Shown: positions 8,446 through 16,930 of the stretch, piece by piece
Layout: every line of letters begins with the position of its first letter
How positions within the stretch are numbered: the first letter of the stretch is position 1
Assembly (NCBI RefSeq): GCF_003012935.1
Contig: NZ_PUDR01000013.1
Span: 1 to 64,000 of the forward strand
Direction: 5' to 3'
DNA from: Pannonibacter carbonis
GTDB taxonomy: Bacteria > Pseudomonadota > Alphaproteobacteria > Rhizobiales > Stappiaceae
Length of the DNA stretch: 64,000 bases
The notes under the pieces: generated by a model
What the model was told of the DNA's origin: nothing
The model's input: only the letters and a program-made list of their open reading frames with translations
Database searches by the model: none
Position numbers and translations under genes: made by a program

Positions 8446-8681
8446 GCTACGAGGTGCAACAGTTCACCCTGTGCGACGGGTGGACCAACACCTGGACCGT
8501 CCTCCTCGAGGACGGCTCCAGTGTCCCGGAAACCTTCGCAACCCGCGCCGAGGCGGAAGCCGCGCTGGCCGAGTTCCTCGCCGACATCGCCGACGCGGTT
8601 GCAGCGGGATACATGGAGCCGGACGGCGGGTACTCCGAAGCCGGGTTTCGTATCGTGAAAGCCGGTTCAGCCTCGGGCTGA
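8442..8681 (+). CDS. Small acidic protein coupled to DUF2958
   Basis: The 79-residue product (MSYEVQQFTLCDGWTNTWTV...) is acidic and Ala-rich. TFATRAEAEAALAEFLADI resembles small plasmid proteins of unknown role. It overlaps the DUF2958 stop by four bases. A 12-bp perfect hairpin overlaps its last codons. Confidence 0.65.
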   Translation: MSYEVQQFTLCDGWTNTWTVLLEDGSSVPETFATRAEAEAALAEFLADIADAVAAGYMEPDGGYSEAGFRIVKAGSASG

Positions 8682-8687
8682 ACCGGC
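8661..8687. terminator. Perfect 12-bp hairpin between convergent genes
   Basis: GCCGGTTCAGCC and GGCTGAACCGGC form a stem with a TCG loop. It overlaps the stop of the plus-strand gene and lies 20 bases from the end of the minus-strand gene. There is no T run, so termination here would be atypical or factor-dependent; it would also protect transcript ends. Confidence 0.5.
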
Positions 8688-8706
8688 CCTTCCCGGTTAT
8701 TCTGTC

Positions 8707-8955
8707 TCAGCGGTCCTTGTTGGACTGCGAGACCACGGAGCCCGCGAGCTGGCGGGTCTCTGCGGAGTATTTATTGCTCGCAAGGACGCGGGCGGCCTTG
8801 TCTTCCATTTTCGCGCCCGTCTGTTTGCCCGTGCCGCTTTGCGACAGGACAGAAGCCGCAAGGCTTTTGGCCGTCGCCGAGGCGCTGGGGTTCTGGAGCG
8901 TTTTGGCGGCTTTCGCTGCCATCTTGGGGGAGGTCTGCTTGCTGTTCTTTGCCAT
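8707..8955 (-). CDS. Small Ala/Ser/Lys-rich plasmid protein
   Basis: The 82-residue product (MAKNSKQTSPKMAAKAAKTLQNP...) has two similar halves: KMAAKAAKTLQNPSASATAK...AASVLSQS and KMEDKAARVLASNKYSAETR...AGSVVSQS. Proteins of this repeated pattern are common on alphaproteobacterial plasmids and are of unknown function. Low complexity and basic charge suggest a nucleic-acid or scaffold role, but that is inference. Confidence 0.65.
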   Translation of the reverse strand: MAKNSKQTSPKMAAKAAKTLQNPSASATAKSLAASVLSQSGTGKQTGAKMEDKAARVLASNKYSAETRQLAGSVVSQSNKDR

Positions 8956-9045
8956 GGTGCTGCCCTTCTGCTGATCCGGCCAAGCAAAGGTGGTGGCTGT
9001 TCATGCTTTGTTCAATATCGGATTGAGAATTTTCTTTCGGATTTC

Positions 9046-9182
9046 TAAGGGGCGTTGCCCCTCGCGCGGGCAAGGGGGCGGTCTCCCGAGGCTCCGCGCT
9101 GCGCTTGTGCGCCCGCCGCCCTCTTCCTTGCCCTTGCTACCCCCACGTTCGCCACGTGGCAGGGGTGCAGGGCACCCCTTGC
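9046..9182. other. GC-rich region with two perfect hairpins
   Basis: The 294 bases between the small basic-protein gene and the methyltransferase gene hold no supported gene. AGGGGC-GTT-GCCCCT lies at about 9048-9062 and GGGGTGC-AGG-GCACCCC at about 9164-9180, the second near a possible promoter region for the restriction-modification operon. Confidence 0.4.
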
Positions 9183-9249
9183 CTATGAATAAACGTTCCT
9201 GTTATGTTCCTTTCAGTGCTAGGGATGATCCCCTAAGAAAGTTGTTTGA

Positions 9250-10200
9250 ATGAAAACGCCGCATGTTGTGAGCCTTGATGCTTCAAGGCAGAGAAGGGAA
9301 AGTGCATTAACGAATCAGAGTCGTATGATTGGGGGGCATATGAAGACCACGAAAGTCGTCCGCCAGGCGCCGCTCGATATCCGTGACAGCATGATTTTCG
9401 AAGGGGACGCCCTCACTGTGCTGCAACGCATGCCCAGCGAGCACGCGCAGTGCATTGTGACTTCTCCGCCCTATTGGGGACTCCGGGATTACAATATTGA
9501 CGACCAGATTGGGCTTGAACCTACCCTGCCCCAGTTCATCAATAGCTTGGTCTCCGTGTTCCGTGAAGCTCGCCGCGTGCTTCGGGATGACGGTGTGCTT
9601 TGGCTGAACATCGGGGATGGGTTCACTAGCGGCAACCGAGGCTGGCGAGCGCCGGATAAGAAAAACCCAGCTCGAGCCATGTCCGTGCGCCCCAACACCC
9701 CAGAAGGGCTCAAGCCAAAAGACCTGATGGGCATTCCTTGGCGCCTTGCCTTCGCGCTCCAAGATGACGGTTGGTATCTTCGGGCCGACCTTATTTGGAA
9801 CAAACCGAACGCCATGCCTGAGAGCGTGCGCGACCGGCCGACCCGGGCGCACGAATATGTGTTTATGTTCTCCAAGCAAGAGAAATACTTCTACGACCGC
9901 GACGCTGTGAAAGAAGAAAATGGTCGGAACCTGCGTTCCGTCTGGAACATCAACACCACCCCATTTCCCGGGGCACACTTCGCCACGTTCCCGCAAAAGC
10001 TCATAGAGCCGTGCCTGAAAGCCTCTTCCCGCCCGGGTGACTTCGTGTTGGATCCGTTTTTCGGGTCTGGCACCGTTGGCCTAGCCGCCGAGGAGATGGG
10101 ACGTAGCTATGTAGGCATTGAATTGAACCCGGAATATGTTGCCCTGGCAGCTGACCGGCTGAAAGCATCCAAGGAAACGATTGTACGAGTGGCCGCATGA
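9250..10200 (+). CDS. Beta-class DNA methyltransferase, probably N4-cytosine (XcyI/Cfr9I-like)
   Basis: The product, up to 316 residues, has motif IV TSPPYWGLRDY (about 71-81) before motif I DPFFGSGTVGLAA (near 265), the order of beta-class amino-methyltransferases. TSPPYWGLRDY is shared with enzymes that make N4-methylcytosine, such as those of the CCCGGG-specific Cfr9I/XcyI systems. The first 30 residues look extra, and starts at 9325 or 9340 (after GGGGGG) are also possible. The stop overlaps the endonuclease ATG, so the two form an operon. It should protect replicon DNA from the next gene's product. Confidence 0.85.
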   Translation: MKTPHVVSLDASRQRRESALTNQSRMIGGHMKTTKVVRQAPLDIRDSMIFEGDALTVLQRMPSEHAQCIVTSPPYWGLRDYNIDDQIGLEPTLPQFINSLVSVFREARRVLRDDGVLWLNIGDGFTSGNRGWRAPDKKNPARAMSVRPNTPEGLKPKDLMGIPWRLAFALQDDGWYLRADLIWNKPNAMPESVRDRPTRAHEYVFMFSKQEKYFYDRDAVKEENGRNLRSVWNINTTPFPGAHFATFPQKLIEPCLKASSRPGDFVLDPFFGSGTVGLAAEEMGRSYVGIELNPEYVALAADRLKASKETIVRVAA

Positions 10201-11156
10201 TTCCCGCACCAGACCTGCAAATTGAATTCGCGGCCAATCTGGTCGAAATCCGCCATCAAATGCTTCAGGAAGCTCTTAAGAAAACAATCGGAGACCTTGA
10301 CATTCCGACGCTGGACGGCGAGCTGGCGAAATACGTGCCCAAGCATAGTTTGCAACAGTTGGCAGGTTTTGGCCTTCGCGGAGAGCTAATGTTCCCGTTA
10401 CCGACGGTGTTGCGCGCCAATCCCCGCCTGCTGGGTTACTACCGCCTTTTATATGGCTACAGCCAAAAAGCGTTCTACACCTCAGAGGTAGCCGGACGGT
10501 TTGCTGGTCTGGAAACCAATGGCGTGGTGCGTCCTGCCATCGATCCCGACCTGGAAGCCTTCTGCGAAGAGATGTGCGATGCCGGTGCCCAACTGCTAAC
10601 CGGTATTCTGGCGCATCCTGTAACGCAGGGGTTCCTTGATGACCTCACCTTATTGACGCTCGGCCCGCAATGGCGGGGCGGCGCCAACAATCGTAAAGGT
10701 ACGGCTGGCATCATCAAGGTGTTCAATGCCATCCGTGATATTGTCGGCAAGCACTTAGTAACGGCTGATCCGCGTCAGATGACCGTGAAGAATGCAGCGG
10801 GTCGAACCGTCCTGATTGAGTTCGCCTCAGACCCAGATATCGTCATTCGCGAAGAAATGCGTGCAGACAGTTATCGCAATATTGTCGCCATTGAAGTGAA
10901 GGCTGGCGAGGATTTTTCTAACATCCACAACCGTATTGGCGAGGCTGAAAAGAGCCACCAAAAGGCTAAAGCGAACAAGTATGTGGAATGCTGGACTGTC
11001 GTGAATGTTGACCGCATCGACATGGACATGGCAGCGAAGGAATCTCCCTCTACGAACCGGTTCTATCGCATTTCCAGTTTGGCCCAGGCCGAAGGCGATG
11101 AATACCAGGAGTTCCGTGATCTAGTAGTAGCCATGACTGGTATCCCAACAGCTTAA
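10197..11156 (+). CDS. XcyI-family type II restriction endonuclease
   Basis: The 319-residue product resembles the XcyI/Cfr9I endonuclease family, which cuts CCCGGG. Conserved blocks include GFGLRGELMFPLPTVLRANP and LLGYYRLLYGYSQKAFY (about 58-94). A PD-(D/E)XK-like centre is formed by D212/D214 (SDPDIVI) and E233-V-K235 (AIEVKAG). It starts four bases inside the methyltransferase stop. Family assignment is from remembered sequence features, so the target site is inferred. No control (C) protein gene is present. Confidence 0.78.
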   Translation: MIPAPDLQIEFAANLVEIRHQMLQEALKKTIGDLDIPTLDGELAKYVPKHSLQQLAGFGLRGELMFPLPTVLRANPRLLGYYRLLYGYSQKAFYTSEVAGRFAGLETNGVVRPAIDPDLEAFCEEMCDAGAQLLTGILAHPVTQGFLDDLTLLTLGPQWRGGANNRKGTAGIIKVFNAIRDIVGKHLVTADPRQMTVKNAAGRTVLIEFASDPDIVIREEMRADSYRNIVAIEVKAGEDFSNIHNRIGEAEKSHQKAKANKYVECWTVVNVDRIDMDMAAKESPSTNRFYRISSLAQAEGDEYQEFRDLVVAMTGIPTA

Positions 11157-11176
11157 ATAAGCCGAATGAGCCCCGT

Positions 11177-13474
11177 TTAACGCTTAGAAAAGCGCAGTGT
11201 TCGATTGCAGAAATCTGTAAGCTCCTGGTCATTAATCAGTGCGGTTTGCCAAGCAGGGTTACTGTCGTGATGGAACCGATTGCCGTAATCCTTTAAAATT
11301 TCCAATTCATCAATGTCCGCCTGTGCGAGGATTTCGCTAGGGCCTCCAACCAGCTGCTTGCAGGTGCGGAGAAAAGGTCCGAGCAGCGATCCAGGTGGGA
11401 AGTTTCCCGGATAAGCGACCCGCACGAATGCCTCTAGTATTGGGCGAAGAGCTGCAGCTACAGCGCGTTCTTTGGCTGGATCAGCAGCGTTGATGTAATC
11501 TCGAACTAGCGCGTGCCTCCGGTCATGTTCTGTTATGCTGTCCTGATTCACATCCCAAACAGCCAATGTCGAACCGGTCCCAAGTCTGCTAACCCTGAGC
11601 GCACAGCGGGTCAAAACATCCGCTCCTTCCCACAAAGCGCATAGGAAGGGTTTCGAATGGGACAGAACTATCATTTGGCTGACACGCAGTAGAAGTCGCC
11701 GCATTTCGAGGATGGTCGCAAGTGAACGGTGTTCATCAAGGCTTGTCATCGGATCGTCGATGACAACAATTTTCTGCGCGAGCTGCGCATCTTGTTCCAG
11801 AGATGCAAAGAAAAACGCCAAAGCGAGGGTATTCCGATCACCCGCGCTCAAAGTGTTGCGGAACGAAGGACCGTTTGCGGCTGTCAACGCAACCGAGGTG
11901 TCGTTAATGACCACATTATAACTTGCTGATGAGCCAGTGCGGCTATTCGTGGACGTTACCGCCCCGATGCGGAATCCTGCATTGAATCTCTGCAGATATT
12001 GGTTGATGACAGCTTCATAAGCCGGAAACACCTGTTGTCGATACTGGTCCAAGGCTGCTCGCGCTTGGTCACGTAGCCCTTCCGTTGCTGTCTTTGCAGC
12101 TTTTTCAGCGAGGTAATCGGCACATAGCCTTGCAACGGGATCTGAATGCCTAGTGCGGTGCATCACCAGCGATTGCAAGTCTGTGGTCAGTGTATTGATG
12201 TTCGCTGTCGCAGCACCCTTTTTCACGGCGGCAATCGCTTCATTGAAACCGCTAAGCCGTTCCGAAACGTCTGCGATTTCAGCATGCGAGGCATTAAAGC
12301 CCTCAATTGTCGCAATGTTCTCCTCGGTCAGGCAAAGCGATTCCAACGGAGCTGCCTGTTTAACCCTGATCGCTTCCAAAACTACGGCTTTAGCTGCGGC
12401 CCATTTGCGAGCAATCTCTACGGTGTCCACCTCCAACTCTGGAATCTCAGCAACGAACGGTCTCCAGAACGTGGCAGACTCGATAGCGAAGCGCACGGCC
12501 CGTTCAAACGCGGCCGGTATTTCCCCACCGTGGGTTTGTTCGACAGCTTCCAGTGCATCCGTAATGGCAGTTTTCAAGGCTTGGTATTCTGCCCCGAAAT
12601 AAGCCTGATAGTGTTGAATGATGGGAGATCCATTGAGATTTTGAGAACAGAAAGGGCATATCTCACCTTCCCGATCTGCGGACGCTGGCTCTATTCGTGC
12701 CATTCCCTGACTTACCCAGGCCTCCCCGCCGTGTCCGAGCTTCACAACATGGTTTTGAACATGCTCGGCCGCTGATCGCTCCAGATCGCTAATATCCTTG
12801 GCCAGCAATGCGCTGATGGCATCGATGTCAAAGGCAGGTAAAGATAACGGCTGGAAATCCTGGCGACGTTGGATCGCGTCGGCCGACCTGGCTGCTGCCA
12901 GAAGGCGCTCAGCATTTTGGATTTTGGCATCAATTTGCACGTCAGCCTGAACAGAACAAAATGCGTCAACCGTGAGAGACCCCCTGGCCGCTGCCGGGAT
13001 TGCATCTGCCTTCTGTCGCAGGTCCCGGTTATGCTGCTCGACAACGGCAATCTGCTGCTGCAAGTTACCGTATAATTGCACGCCTTGGGCACCTAAGATC
13101 AACTCATGCAAATTCTGCCGGTGGGCTGTATCGATTGCGATGCCGGAACAGACGTTTTGGGCGACAAACGTATCATCAAAGACAACGATTTCGGGAAGGT
13201 TGGCGTTCCAAGCTCCGCCCTTAAATATGTGTGAACCACCGCCGGATGTTGCCAACACGATATGCGGTAAGTGTGCCGCACCCAATCTATGCCGCTCTTG
13301 AATAAGCCGGGCATCTCCAGCGCTCAGAGCGCGCAATATCGTGGCAAGGGTCGTTTTCCCACGGCCGTTTTCTGCATAGATCAAGCTCAGCTTTGTGAGT
13401 GGTAACTGGGCACCGGCGGTTACGGAGTCAAATTGCCCGACATTTTGCAATAATTGAAAACGATCAACCGTCAT
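11177..13474 (-). CDS. AAA_13/SMC-like ATPase with zinc hook, RloC/PrrC-like anti-phage candidate
   Basis: The 765-residue product has Walker A ENGRGKTT (35-42), a coiled-coil middle with a CPFC zinc-hook motif (273-276), an ABC signature-like TLSAGDRNTLALAFFF (about 530) and Walker B KIVVIDDPMTSLDEHRS (about 555). This layout matches the AAA_13 group, which includes the anticodon nucleases PrrC and RloC; RloC also carries a zinc hook. The C-terminal KDYGNRFHHDSNP may belong to a HEPN-like nuclease part, but the catalytic triad cannot be assigned. It converges on the restriction-modification operon, so a defence role is likely. Confidence 0.75.
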   Translation of the reverse strand: MTVDRFQLLQNVGQFDSVTAGAQLPLTKLSLIYAENGRGKTTLATILRALSAGDARLIQERHRLGAAHLPHIVLATSGGGSHIFKGGAWNANLPEIVVFDDTFVAQNVCSGIAIDTAHRQNLHELILGAQGVQLYGNLQQQIAVVEQHNRDLRQKADAIPAAARGSLTVDAFCSVQADVQIDAKIQNAERLLAAARSADAIQRRQDFQPLSLPAFDIDAISALLAKDISDLERSAAEHVQNHVVKLGHGGEAWVSQGMARIEPASADREGEICPFCSQNLNGSPIIQHYQAYFGAEYQALKTAITDALEAVEQTHGGEIPAAFERAVRFAIESATFWRPFVAEIPELEVDTVEIARKWAAAKAVVLEAIRVKQAAPLESLCLTEENIATIEGFNASHAEIADVSERLSGFNEAIAAVKKGAATANINTLTTDLQSLVMHRTRHSDPVARLCADYLAEKAAKTATEGLRDQARAALDQYRQQVFPAYEAVINQYLQRFNAGFRIGAVTSTNSRTGSSASYNVVINDTSVALTAANGPSFRNTLSAGDRNTLALAFFFASLEQDAQLAQKIVVIDDPMTSLDEHRSLATILEMRRLLLRVSQMIVLSHSKPFLCALWEGADVLTRCALRVSRLGTGSTLAVWDVNQDSITEHDRRHALVRDYINAADPAKERAVAAALRPILEAFVRVAYPGNFPPGSLLGPFLRTCKQLVGGPSEILAQADIDELEILKDYGNRFHHDSNPAWQTALINDQELTDFCNRTLRFSKR

Positions 13475-13600
13475 GTCACCTCCTAAAGTAGCAAAATTAG
13501 TCTAGCACAATGCAGAGAACTATTTGAGGGTAAATGCCTTATGATGCCGCCCTGAGCCACAGTTCTGGGTAGCCTGCTTGCGCTGTGCAAAATTCAGCAT

Positions 13601-13665
13601 TTATGCACCACCCTGCCCACGATTGATGCAGCAGGGCTTTTCTGGTGCATTAGTCCGGTGCATAA
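13601..13665. promoter_or_regulatory. Candidate res site / resolvase operator
   Basis: TTATGCACC (13601-13609) recurs as the inverted GGTGCATTA (13644-13652) and GGTGCATAA (13657-13665) just before the resolvase ATG. Spaced inverted half-sites next to a serine recombinase gene are typical of res subsites that also serve as operator. Confidence 0.5.
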
Positions 13666-13671
13666 TAGGCC

Positions 13672-14217
13672 ATGATTTATGGCTATGCCCGCGTCAGCAC
13701 CGAAGGCCAGACACTGGAAGCGCAGCTGGACGCCCTGCGGGCGGCCGGTGCGGAGAAGATCTTTCAGGAAAAGGTCAGCGGTGCCGTCACCAACCGGCCG
13801 CAGCTGGTGAAGCTGCTGGCCACGTTGCAGCCCGGCGACCTGGTGCTGATCACCCGGCTTGACCGCCTCGCCCGCTCCACCCGTGACTTGCTCAACGCAC
13901 TGGACCGCATCTCGTCGGCCGGAGCCGGGTTCCGCTCGCTGGCCGAGGTGTGGGCCGACACCACCACCGCCCACGGGCGGCTGATGGTGACCGTGCTGGG
14001 TGGCATTGCCGAGTTCGAGCGCGAGCTTATCCAGGCGCGGACGCGGGAAGGCCGCACACGGGCGCGGGAACGCGGCGTGGCCTTCGGGAGGCCCGGCAAG
14101 CTGACCCCGCACCAGAAGCGCGAGGCGCTGGCGCGCAAGGCCGCCGGAGAGCCGGTGCGGGAGATTGCCCGTTCGTATGCGGTCAGCCATTCCACCATAT
14201 CGAGGCTCAAGCCGTGA
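13672..14217 (+). CDS. Serine resolvase, plasmid multimer resolution
   Basis: The 181-residue product is a small serine recombinase. It has YGYARVST with the catalytic Ser (residue 9), LVLITRLDRLARS with the active-site Arg pair (about 63-66), GGIAEFERELIQARTREG, and a C-terminal helix-turn-helix (EPVREIARSYAVSHSTISRL). It probably resolves plasmid dimers at the site just upstream. Its GTGA stop overlaps the WGR-domain gene. It is distinct from the resolvase inside the transposon. Confidence 0.9.
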   Translation: MIYGYARVSTEGQTLEAQLDALRAAGAEKIFQEKVSGAVTNRPQLVKLLATLQPGDLVLITRLDRLARSTRDLLNALDRISSAGAGFRSLAEVWADTTTAHGRLMVTVLGGIAEFERELIQARTREGRTRARERGVAFGRPGKLTPHQKREALARKAAGEPVREIARSYAVSHSTISRLKP

Positions 14218-14459
14218 GCGCGGTCTACCTCACCCGCACGGATGCCAACCGGAACATGGCCCGATTCTACCGGCTGGACGTCCAGCCCGACCTGTTCGGC
14301 CAGTGGTCACTGGTGCGAGAATGGGGACGTATCGGCAGCGGCGGGCAGGTGCGCGTGACCCCCTATCCTTCAGAGTCCCGCGCCCTGGCAGCGCAGGAGG
14401 CCTTGGCCATACAAAAGGAGCGACGGGGATACCACTGCACCACTACAGTGGTATGTTGA
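14214..14459 (+). CDS. WGR-domain protein
   Basis: The 81-residue product starts at GTG 14214 inside the resolvase stop. FYRLDVQPDLFGQWSLVREWGRIG is the WGR fold found in PARP-type enzymes and in small stand-alone plasmid proteins, where it probably binds nucleic acid. The C-terminal residues (CTTTVVC) are encoded by the first par-like repeat, CCACTACAGTGG, so the gene runs into the operator region of parA. Confidence 0.75.
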   Translation: MSAVYLTRTDANRNMARFYRLDVQPDLFGQWSLVREWGRIGSGGQVRVTPYPSESRALAAQEALAIQKERRGYHCTTTVVC

Positions 14460-14672
14460 CCTATTGCGGCATGCGGCAGATCTGAATGTGACCGGTGGCT
14501 GGGTTGATACGCAGGGTATTCACGGTGGCGGCGGTGCAGGATTCTGAACCGTTTTCCGCCAATTGAACACTGGTGGCTAGCGGCATGCCGCTATAGTGGC
14601 GTGCCTTTTTGCCACTATCCCTTCATGAAGGTTTAAAGGTCTACTGGTGTAGTGGCAGAAAGGTGTGCCACT
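14440..14672. promoter_or_regulatory. AGTGGC/GCCACT repeat array before parA (parS or operator)
   Basis: The region has CCACTACAGTGG (14440-14451) and half-sites AGTGGC (14595-14600, 14651-14656) and GCCACT (14611-14616, 14667-14672), arranged as two inverted pairs. The same core TATAGTGG recurs between parB and repA (15635-15666). These are probably bound by the small RHH ParB for partition and autoregulation. Confidence 0.6.
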
Positions 14673-14697
14673 GTGGGGCATGACAGGAGCGATTCCC

Positions 14698-15369
14698 ATG
14701 AAAACCATTGCCTTTGTTACCCAGAAGGGCGGCGCCGGGAAAACCACCCTTGCCGCATCGCTGGCCGTGGCCGCTCAGGACGCCGGTGAATCCGTCGCCG
14801 TGCTTGACCTTGATCCTCAACAGTCCCTGACCAACTGGGCCGCCGACCGCACCGCCGAGACCCCGGCAGTGGATTATCTTGAACCGGGGGCCATTCCGCA
14901 GCTGCCGTCCATTCTCAAGGCGCTTGAGGGGAGGGGGTATACGCTGGTGATCCTGGACACAGCAGGGATTGACAGTACGGGTACGCACATCGCCATGCAG
15001 GCGGCCGACCTGTGTCTGATCCCGAGCCGCCCTACCAAGATGGACCTGCGAGCCACCCGGGCGACCTATGAAGCGGCAATCCGCATGCAGCGACCGTTCC
15101 TGTTCGCCCTGAACCAGTGCCCGCCGCAGCCGAACAACCCGCGCGCCACCGAGGCTGCGCAAGCGCTGTCCATGCTTGGCCTGATCGCCGAGCCGCTGAT
15201 CATGCAACGCGCCGACCATCAGGACGCCTTCGCCAGCGGGCTTGGCGTCACCGAGTACGCCTCGGACGGCAAGGCCGCCGAAGAAGTTCGCCACCTCTGG
15301 GTGTGGCTGAAAAAGTCAATGAAGGGAAAGAACCATGGCGAAACCGTCAAGACCAAGCTTGTTGGGTAG
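14698..15369 (+). CDS. parA: ParA-type partition ATPase (replicon 1)
   Basis: The 223-residue product has the deviant Walker A QKGGAGKTT (9-17), the switch LDLDPQQSLTNW (about 39-50) and LDTAGIDS (about 86). It lacks the N-terminal HTH of type Ia ParA, so it is of the small type Ib kind, which relies on an RHH partner. The start follows AGGAGC. It overlaps parB by 35 bases. It moves plasmid copies along the nucleoid. Confidence 0.9.
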   Translation: MKTIAFVTQKGGAGKTTLAASLAVAAQDAGESVAVLDLDPQQSLTNWAADRTAETPAVDYLEPGAIPQLPSILKALEGRGYTLVILDTAGIDSTGTHIAMQAADLCLIPSRPTKMDLRATRATYEAAIRMQRPFLFALNQCPPQPNNPRATEAAQALSMLGLIAEPLIMQRADHQDAFASGLGVTEYASDGKAAEEVRHLWVWLKKSMKGKNHGETVKTKLVG

Positions 15370-15625
15370 CATTCAGGCCGACATGGCCTCCACCGGCGGC
15401 GCACAAATATCCGGCGCGGTGGTGCCGATGACCCAGCAGGCCCCGACACCACCGAAGACGGAAGTGGTGAAATCCACCGTCTATCTGCCGCCGTTGGTTC
15501 ACCGGAAGCTCAAGGAAATTGCTTTCGCCAAGGATTGTAAGATCCATGACCTCCTGATGGAAGGGGTGACCCGTATTCTCGTGGAGCACGGACATCCGTC
15601 GGTGGATGAACTACGGCAGAAATAA
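15335..15625 (+). CDS. parB: Small RHH partition protein (ParB/ParG-like)
   Basis: The 96-residue product has a flexible N-terminus of about 40 residues followed by a ribbon-helix-helix fold (VKSTVYLPPLVHRKLKEIAF, KIHDLLMEGVTRILVEHG). This matches the ParG-type centromere binders that partner type Ib ParA. The gene lies inside the end of parA. It should bind the TATAGTGG repeats on either side of the operon. Confidence 0.82.
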   Translation: MAKPSRPSLLGSIQADMASTGGAQISGAVVPMTQQAPTPPKTEVVKSTVYLPPLVHRKLKEIAFAKDCKIHDLLMEGVTRILVEHGHPSVDELRQK

Positions 15626-15634
15626 CGGCACGAC

Positions 15635-15666
15635 GGTATAGTGGCTCACCACTATACCACTATAAT
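15635..15666 (+). promoter_or_regulatory. Palindromic par repeat overlapping the repA promoter
   Basis: GGTATAGTGG-ctca-CCACTATACC is a perfect 10-bp inverted repeat (15635-15658). An overlapping third copy, CCACTATAAT (15657-15666), contains a consensus -10 TATAAT (15661-15666) 24 bases before the repA ATG. Binding here would couple partition and replication control. Confidence 0.65.
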
Positions 15667-15689
15667 GACAAGAGTGGATACTCGATAGT

Positions 15690-16916
15690 ATGGCACGCAA
15701 GAAGCTAGACCTCATGACCCGCGAGGCGTTCAGCGCGCTGTCTCTTCACGAGAAAAACGCTTACCTGCAAGAGCTGGCCGACCAGTTTGCCGAGCGTCAT
15801 GACCGGGAAACCGTTGAACTGGACAAGGCCACGCTCAGCCGCCTGCGGCGCTATTACAGCCGCCGCGTCTGGTCGGACCTCAAGCTGGACACCCTGCCCG
15901 ATGACCCGCTGAACCGGCAGCTGCGTGCGCTCGGAGAGGCCATCCGCACCGACAGCATCGAGGCTGACGTCTCGGCCGTACTTATGCAGGAAACCCGCGC
16001 ACGGCACATAATGCGGGCGCCGCCGGTGGACGATGCCCAGCTGATGTTCTTTGTGCCATCAATCTATGATGCCCCCATCAAAGATGACGTGAACCTGATG
16101 GACGTCGCGCCGTTCTCGCTGGGCAAGAATGCCCGCAACGGCGTTATCAAGTACGAACTTAAAGACAGCCTCATCACCGTGGAAGGTGGCGCCGAAAGCG
16201 GTTTGGCCACCGTGTTTGACTACGACATCTTCATCAACATGGTGTCTGCACTGGCCGACGAAGTGCGGCGCTACCGCAGCGAGGAAGGAAAGGGGCTTCG
16301 CCCGACCTTGCCCGCCAAGGTCTACCGCCCGAGTGTTGCGCATATTCTGAAGTTCTGCCGCCGTTCCAATGGCGGTCGACAGTATGAGGAAGTGGAACAG
16401 GCCCTGTTGCGGCTTGCCAAAACCACCATCACCGTCACCAACCTGTCCAGCGGCAAACGCCGCCAGGTGGACACGCGCCCGCTCATCGGTGAATTTCGAG
16501 TGGTCAGCAAGACCAACACGGGGAAAGTGGACGAGGTGGAAATCACCATTCCTGACTGGGTTTACACCAGCGTGGTTAAGAACGAAAAAAGCCTTCCGCT
16601 GCTGACCCTGCACCAGGACTATTTTCTGATCAGCTCCGGTCTTGGCCGGTTTATCTACCGCCTCGCACGCAAGGCAGCAGGGAAGGGCGGAACCGCACGC
16701 TATAGCGTGCGCGAGATCCACAAGCGCAGCGGGTCACCGCAAGAGATACGCAAGTTCAGCTATGACCTCAAGCAGCTGGTGGCACGGACACAGGCGTTTC
16801 CAATGCCGGAATTTGACCTGATGCTGATAGAGGGCAAGGATGATCTCATCCTTGAAATGCGCAAGCGCGAAGACACACTGTCGCCCGTCCTTGACGCCCA
16901 AGCTAACCACGGCTGA
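15690..16916 (+). CDS. repA: RPA-family replication initiator (replicon 1)
   Basis: The 408-residue product belongs to the RPA/RepA initiator family of alphaproteobacterial plasmids: MFFVPSIYDAPIKDDVNLMDVAPFSL, KPTLPAKVYRPSVAHILKF-like blocks, and the C-terminal winged-helix segment SGLGRFIYRLARKAAG...SVREIHKRSGSPQEIRKF. It should bind the iterons that begin 15 bases after its stop and open the origin. It is transcribed from the promoter within the par repeats. A second, different RPA-family gene is at 50344-51489. Confidence 0.9.
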   Translation: MARKKLDLMTREAFSALSLHEKNAYLQELADQFAERHDRETVELDKATLSRLRRYYSRRVWSDLKLDTLPDDPLNRQLRALGEAIRTDSIEADVSAVLMQETRARHIMRAPPVDDAQLMFFVPSIYDAPIKDDVNLMDVAPFSLGKNARNGVIKYELKDSLITVEGGAESGLATVFDYDIFINMVSALADEVRRYRSEEGKGLRPTLPAKVYRPSVAHILKFCRRSNGGRQYEEVEQALLRLAKTTITVTNLSSGKRRQVDTRPLIGEFRVVSKTNTGKVDEVEITIPDWVYTSVVKNEKSLPLLTLHQDYFLISSGLGRFIYRLARKAAGKGGTARYSVREIHKRSGSPQEIRKFSYDLKQLVARTQAFPMPEFDLMLIEGKDDLILEMRKREDTLSPVLDAQANHG

Positions 16917-16930
16917 TTTTGTCAGTGTTC

